16,709 nucleotides of DNA from DATAXI01 sp036266845 (GTDB lineage: Bacteria > Verrucomicrobiota > Verrucomicrobiia > Chthoniobacterales > Chthoniobacteraceae). Location of the stretch: contig DATAXI010000266.1 of NCBI GenBank assembly GCA_036266845.1, forward strand, positions 1-16,709, read 5' to 3'. The notes below the pieces were generated by a model. The model had not been told where the DNA came from. It did no database searches and saw only the letters and a program-made list of their open reading frames with translations. Both the position numbers and the translations under genes were made by a program. Within the stretch, counting starts at the first letter, position 1; each line of letters starts with the position of its first letter. Of the stretch, positions 14,865 to 16,709 are shown one piece after another.

Positions 14865-15770
14865 ATGATCTTTCCCATATCAGAAATGACCGCGTCGAAT
14901 TATTCCCGCTATCTCCCCCCGTCTCCGGAGACGGTACGCTGGGGACTTGGGCTGACGGGCGCCGGCTTTGCCTCCATTCCTCCCGGGTCGTCCTATCCGC
15001 CGCGGCATCATCCGGCCGATCATGACTTCGATTGGGAGCATGGCCGCGTTCTGGAGGGTCTCCAGGTGCTCCTCATCACGCGCGGCGGGGGTGAACTGGA
15101 AACTGCCGCGATGGCTTGCATGCGCGTGGAAGCCGGCATGGCGTTTTTGATACTGCCAGGAGAGTGGCATCGCTACCGGCCGGACCCCGCCACCGGATGG
15201 GATGAGAGCTGGATCGAGATAGCCGGACCGGTGATGGATGGCTTGCTGGAAAGCGGCACATTCTCTCGCGGGTCCATCATCAAGCCGGATGCCCTCGGCA
15301 TGGGGTTGGACGAGGTGTTTGAGGCGATCCACCGGCGCATGCTTGCGCCCCCCGGCGGCTTTGAGCCGGAGCTCTCCGCCGCGGCCTTGCGCGTGCTGGC
15401 GCTCTGTGCGCGTATCGATTCCACCCGCGTCCCGCACATCCGGCGAGCGGTGCGGTCAGCGGAGCAATACCTCGCCGCGCATCACGCGGAGCCGGTCAAT
15501 ATGGAGGCGCTGGCGCGGCGTCTCGGCGTTGCCTACTCTCATTTCCGCCGGGCATTCCGCAAGCAGACCGGTTTTTCCCCGTGGCAATATGTCATCCGGT
15601 TGCGCCTGAGCCGCGCCCGGCGCCTGCTCGCGGCCAGCGATGCCACGCTGGATGATATCGCCGCGCGAGTGGGCTTCAGCACGGCGTTCCATCTCTCGCT
15701 CGCATTCAAGCGCGCCTACGGTCAGGCGCCGCATTACTGGCGGCAGGCGCTATCCCGGGAGCGGCGTTGA
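14865..15770 (+). CDS. AraC-family transcriptional regulator, candidate rhamnose regulator
   Basis: A 301-residue regulator with an N-terminal cupin-like sensing domain (SIPPGSSYPPRHHPADHDFDWEHGR, LLITRGGGELET, FLILPGEWHRYRP) and a C-terminal double helix-turn-helix. The latter runs from SAEQYLAAHHAEPVNMEALARRLGVAYSHFRRAFRKQTGFSPWQY through LRLSRARRLLAASDATLDDIAARVGFSTAFHLSLAFKRAYGQAPHYWRQ. Each helix-turn-helix has the expected pattern. The divergent, tightly spaced placement next to rhaA is the usual arrangement for a local activator, so control of rhaA by rhamnose or a rhamnose-rich glycan is likely but inferred. Start choice is open: GTG at 14817 overlaps a GGGGGAG run too closely, and ATG at 14865 or 14886 both precede the sensing domain. 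Confidence 0.88.
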   Translation: MIFPISEMTASNYSRYLPPSPETVRWGLGLTGAGFASIPPGSSYPPRHHPADHDFDWEHGRVLEGLQVLLITRGGGELETAAMACMRVEAGMAFLILPGEWHRYRPDPATGWDESWIEIAGPVMDGLLESGTFSRGSIIKPDALGMGLDEVFEAIHRRMLAPPGGFEPELSAAALRVLALCARIDSTRVPHIRRAVRSAEQYLAAHHAEPVNMEALARRLGVAYSHFRRAFRKQTGFSPWQYVIRLRLSRARRLLAASDATLDDIAARVGFSTAFHLSLAFKRAYGQAPHYWRQALSRERR

Positions 15771-15814
15771 AATCCGCTTGCGGACGGCGGACGGCCCGGC
15801 GAGCTTTCATCCAA

Positions 15815-16709
15815 ATGGATTTGCGCGCGCCGTCGATCGCCCTCGTTGCATCCTTGCTCTTTTGCGCCGGGACCGGAGCCGCGCCCATGCAAAGAAGCGC
15901 CTCGGAGGTGCTGCTGGTGTATAACTCCACCAGCCCGGTCTCCACGGCAATCGCCGGCTACTACGAGCAACGGCGCGGCGTCACCAATGTCCTTGCCGTC
16001 CAATGCCCGGACTCCGCACTGAGCGCGCTGAATGAGAATATTCCATTCACACTTTACAATGTGGAGATCGCGACGCCGGTAAGAGAATACCTGTCGCGGC
16101 ACCGGGGAATCAATTTTATCGTGCTGACCAAGGGTGTTCCCATACGGATCGCCGGCACTTACCTGGGCAATATCGGGGGCGATTCATACAGTAACTATAA
16201 TAACATCAACGTGACCGGCGCCAGGATATTGAAGGCGCGTATCGCGAACCCCGGCGGAATCGGGACCATCCAGATATGCCTGGATAGCCAGGCCGGGACA
16301 GTCATCGGGACCTGTCCGGCGCCCCACACGGGGAGTTATGAGAAATGGGCGACCGCCTCCTGTCACATCGCCGCCACCACGGGCACCCATAGCCTTTATT
16401 TTAACTACAGCGGCGGATTTAACCTGGAGTGGTTTTCACTTAATAATAACCCGGCCATGGAAGTACAGGCCGCGGCGTATGACGGCGCTTCCGACGGCTT
16501 GCAGGCTTATCCCTCAAGCGAGGGAGGAGCGGCTACCGGCTCCGAACCGATTGGCACTGCGCCGGAGAACCTTACGCCTTCGGTGGATAGTTATCTGGCG
16601 GCGCTCGGGTATCCCAGCCTGCCGGGTGTGAAGAAGGCGAAAATTACTGGAAGCGGCGCGACAGGATTCGCGTGGATCAACCGGTATTATCAGGCCAAGG
16701 TGCCATTCA
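15815..16709 (+). CDS. Exported TIGR03790-like protein with an inserted CBM6-like module (partial, runs off right edge)
   Basis: The frame is open from ATG at 15815 to the window end, 298 codons with no stop. A signal peptide (SIALVASLLFCAGTGAAP) is followed by EVLLVYNSTSPVSTAIAGYYEQRRGVTNVLAVQC and INFIVLTKGVPIRIAG. I associate these, from memory, with the TIGR03790 family of unknown function. Residues about 114-210 then read as a CBM6 carbohydrate-binding fold: YLGNIGGDSYSNYNNINVTGA, ARIANPGGIGTIQICLDS, GTVIGTC, GSYEKWATASC, GTHSLYFNYSGGFNLEWFSL. A segment resembling a CBM6 beginning (VQAAAYDGASDGLQAYPSSEGG) comes after it, and SVDSYLAALGYPSLPGVKKAKITGSGATGFAWINRYYQ returns to the TIGR03790-like part. 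It starts 44 bases after the AraC gene with no obvious ribosome binding site. Confidence 0.75.
   Translation, partial: MDLRAPSIALVASLLFCAGTGAAPMQRSASEVLLVYNSTSPVSTAIAGYYEQRRGVTNVLAVQCPDSALSALNENIPFTLYNVEIATPVREYLSRHRGINFIVLTKGVPIRIAGTYLGNIGGDSYSNYNNINVTGARILKARIANPGGIGTIQICLDSQAGTVIGTCPAPHTGSYEKWATASCHIAATTGTHSLYFNYSGGFNLEWFSLNNNPAMEVQAAAYDGASDGLQAYPSSEGGAATGSEPIGTAPENLTPSVDSYLAALGYPSLPGVKKAKITGSGATGFAWINRYYQAKVPF

Noticed and set aside
1..16709. CRISPR arrays, tRNA or rRNA genes, insertion sequences, prophage or defence genes
   Set aside because: Reading through, I saw no regularly spaced repeats, no cloverleaf-like sequence with a GGTTCGAATC-type arm, no transposase or integrase motifs and no phage or defence domains.

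Overview
The window is GC-rich (roughly 60% by eye), densely coded on both strands, and looks like chromosome of a heterotrophic, Gram-negative, carbohydrate-degrading bacterium. A FadL-type outer-membrane protein and several exported proteins point to an outer membrane. The combination of an exported glycoside hydrolase, an exported aldose epimerase, a phosphatase/kinase fusion and a TIGR03790-type exported protein fits Verrucomicrobiota or a neighbouring PVC or Acidobacteriota lineage. This assignment is inference; there is no rRNA or tRNA to settle it.

Layout. 120-2357 (+) is a large exported glycoside-hydrolase-like protein. 2409-3971 (+) is a soluble PAS/histidine kinase/receiver hybrid. 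Tail to tail with it, 5310-3979 (-) is a FadL-family outer-membrane protein, preceded on the same strand by an M42 aminopeptidase (6520-5438). 6725-7423 (+) is translation initiation factor IF-3, followed not by ribosomal protein genes but by a HAD phosphatase (7487-8179). A small VOC/glyoxalase-fold protein (8608-8204, -) is divergent from a second, YqaB-like HAD phosphatase (8728-9315, +); a clean 7-7-7 inverted repeat lies between them.

A two-gene minus-strand unit follows: a PP2C phosphatase/Ser-Thr kinase fusion with a C-terminal membrane anchor (11674-9869), then a DUF4337 membrane protein (9854-9321). A 568-base non-coding stretch rich in palindromes (11675-12242) separates it from an exported aldose 1-epimerase (12243-13385, +). 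That gene converges on L-rhamnose isomerase (14802-13546, -), and the 160 bases between them are almost filled by three hairpins. Divergent from rhaA is an AraC-type regulator (14865-15770, +). Last comes an exported TIGR03790-like protein that runs off the right edge (15815 to 16709).

Biological reading. The right third (epimerase, rhamnose isomerase, AraC regulator) looks like a small sugar-use locus. The exported hydrolase on the left and the CBM6-containing exported protein on the right are consistent with a polysaccharide-degrading lifestyle. The centre is housekeeping and signalling. The strongest candidate for something unusual is the right-edge gene: a CBM6-like carbohydrate-binding module appears inserted inside the TIGR03790-like domain, with its N-terminal strand motif placed after the rest of the module, as in a circular permutation or a collapsed tandem pair. 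The other notable signals are non-coding: the hairpin cluster at 13391-13547 and several operator-like repeats.
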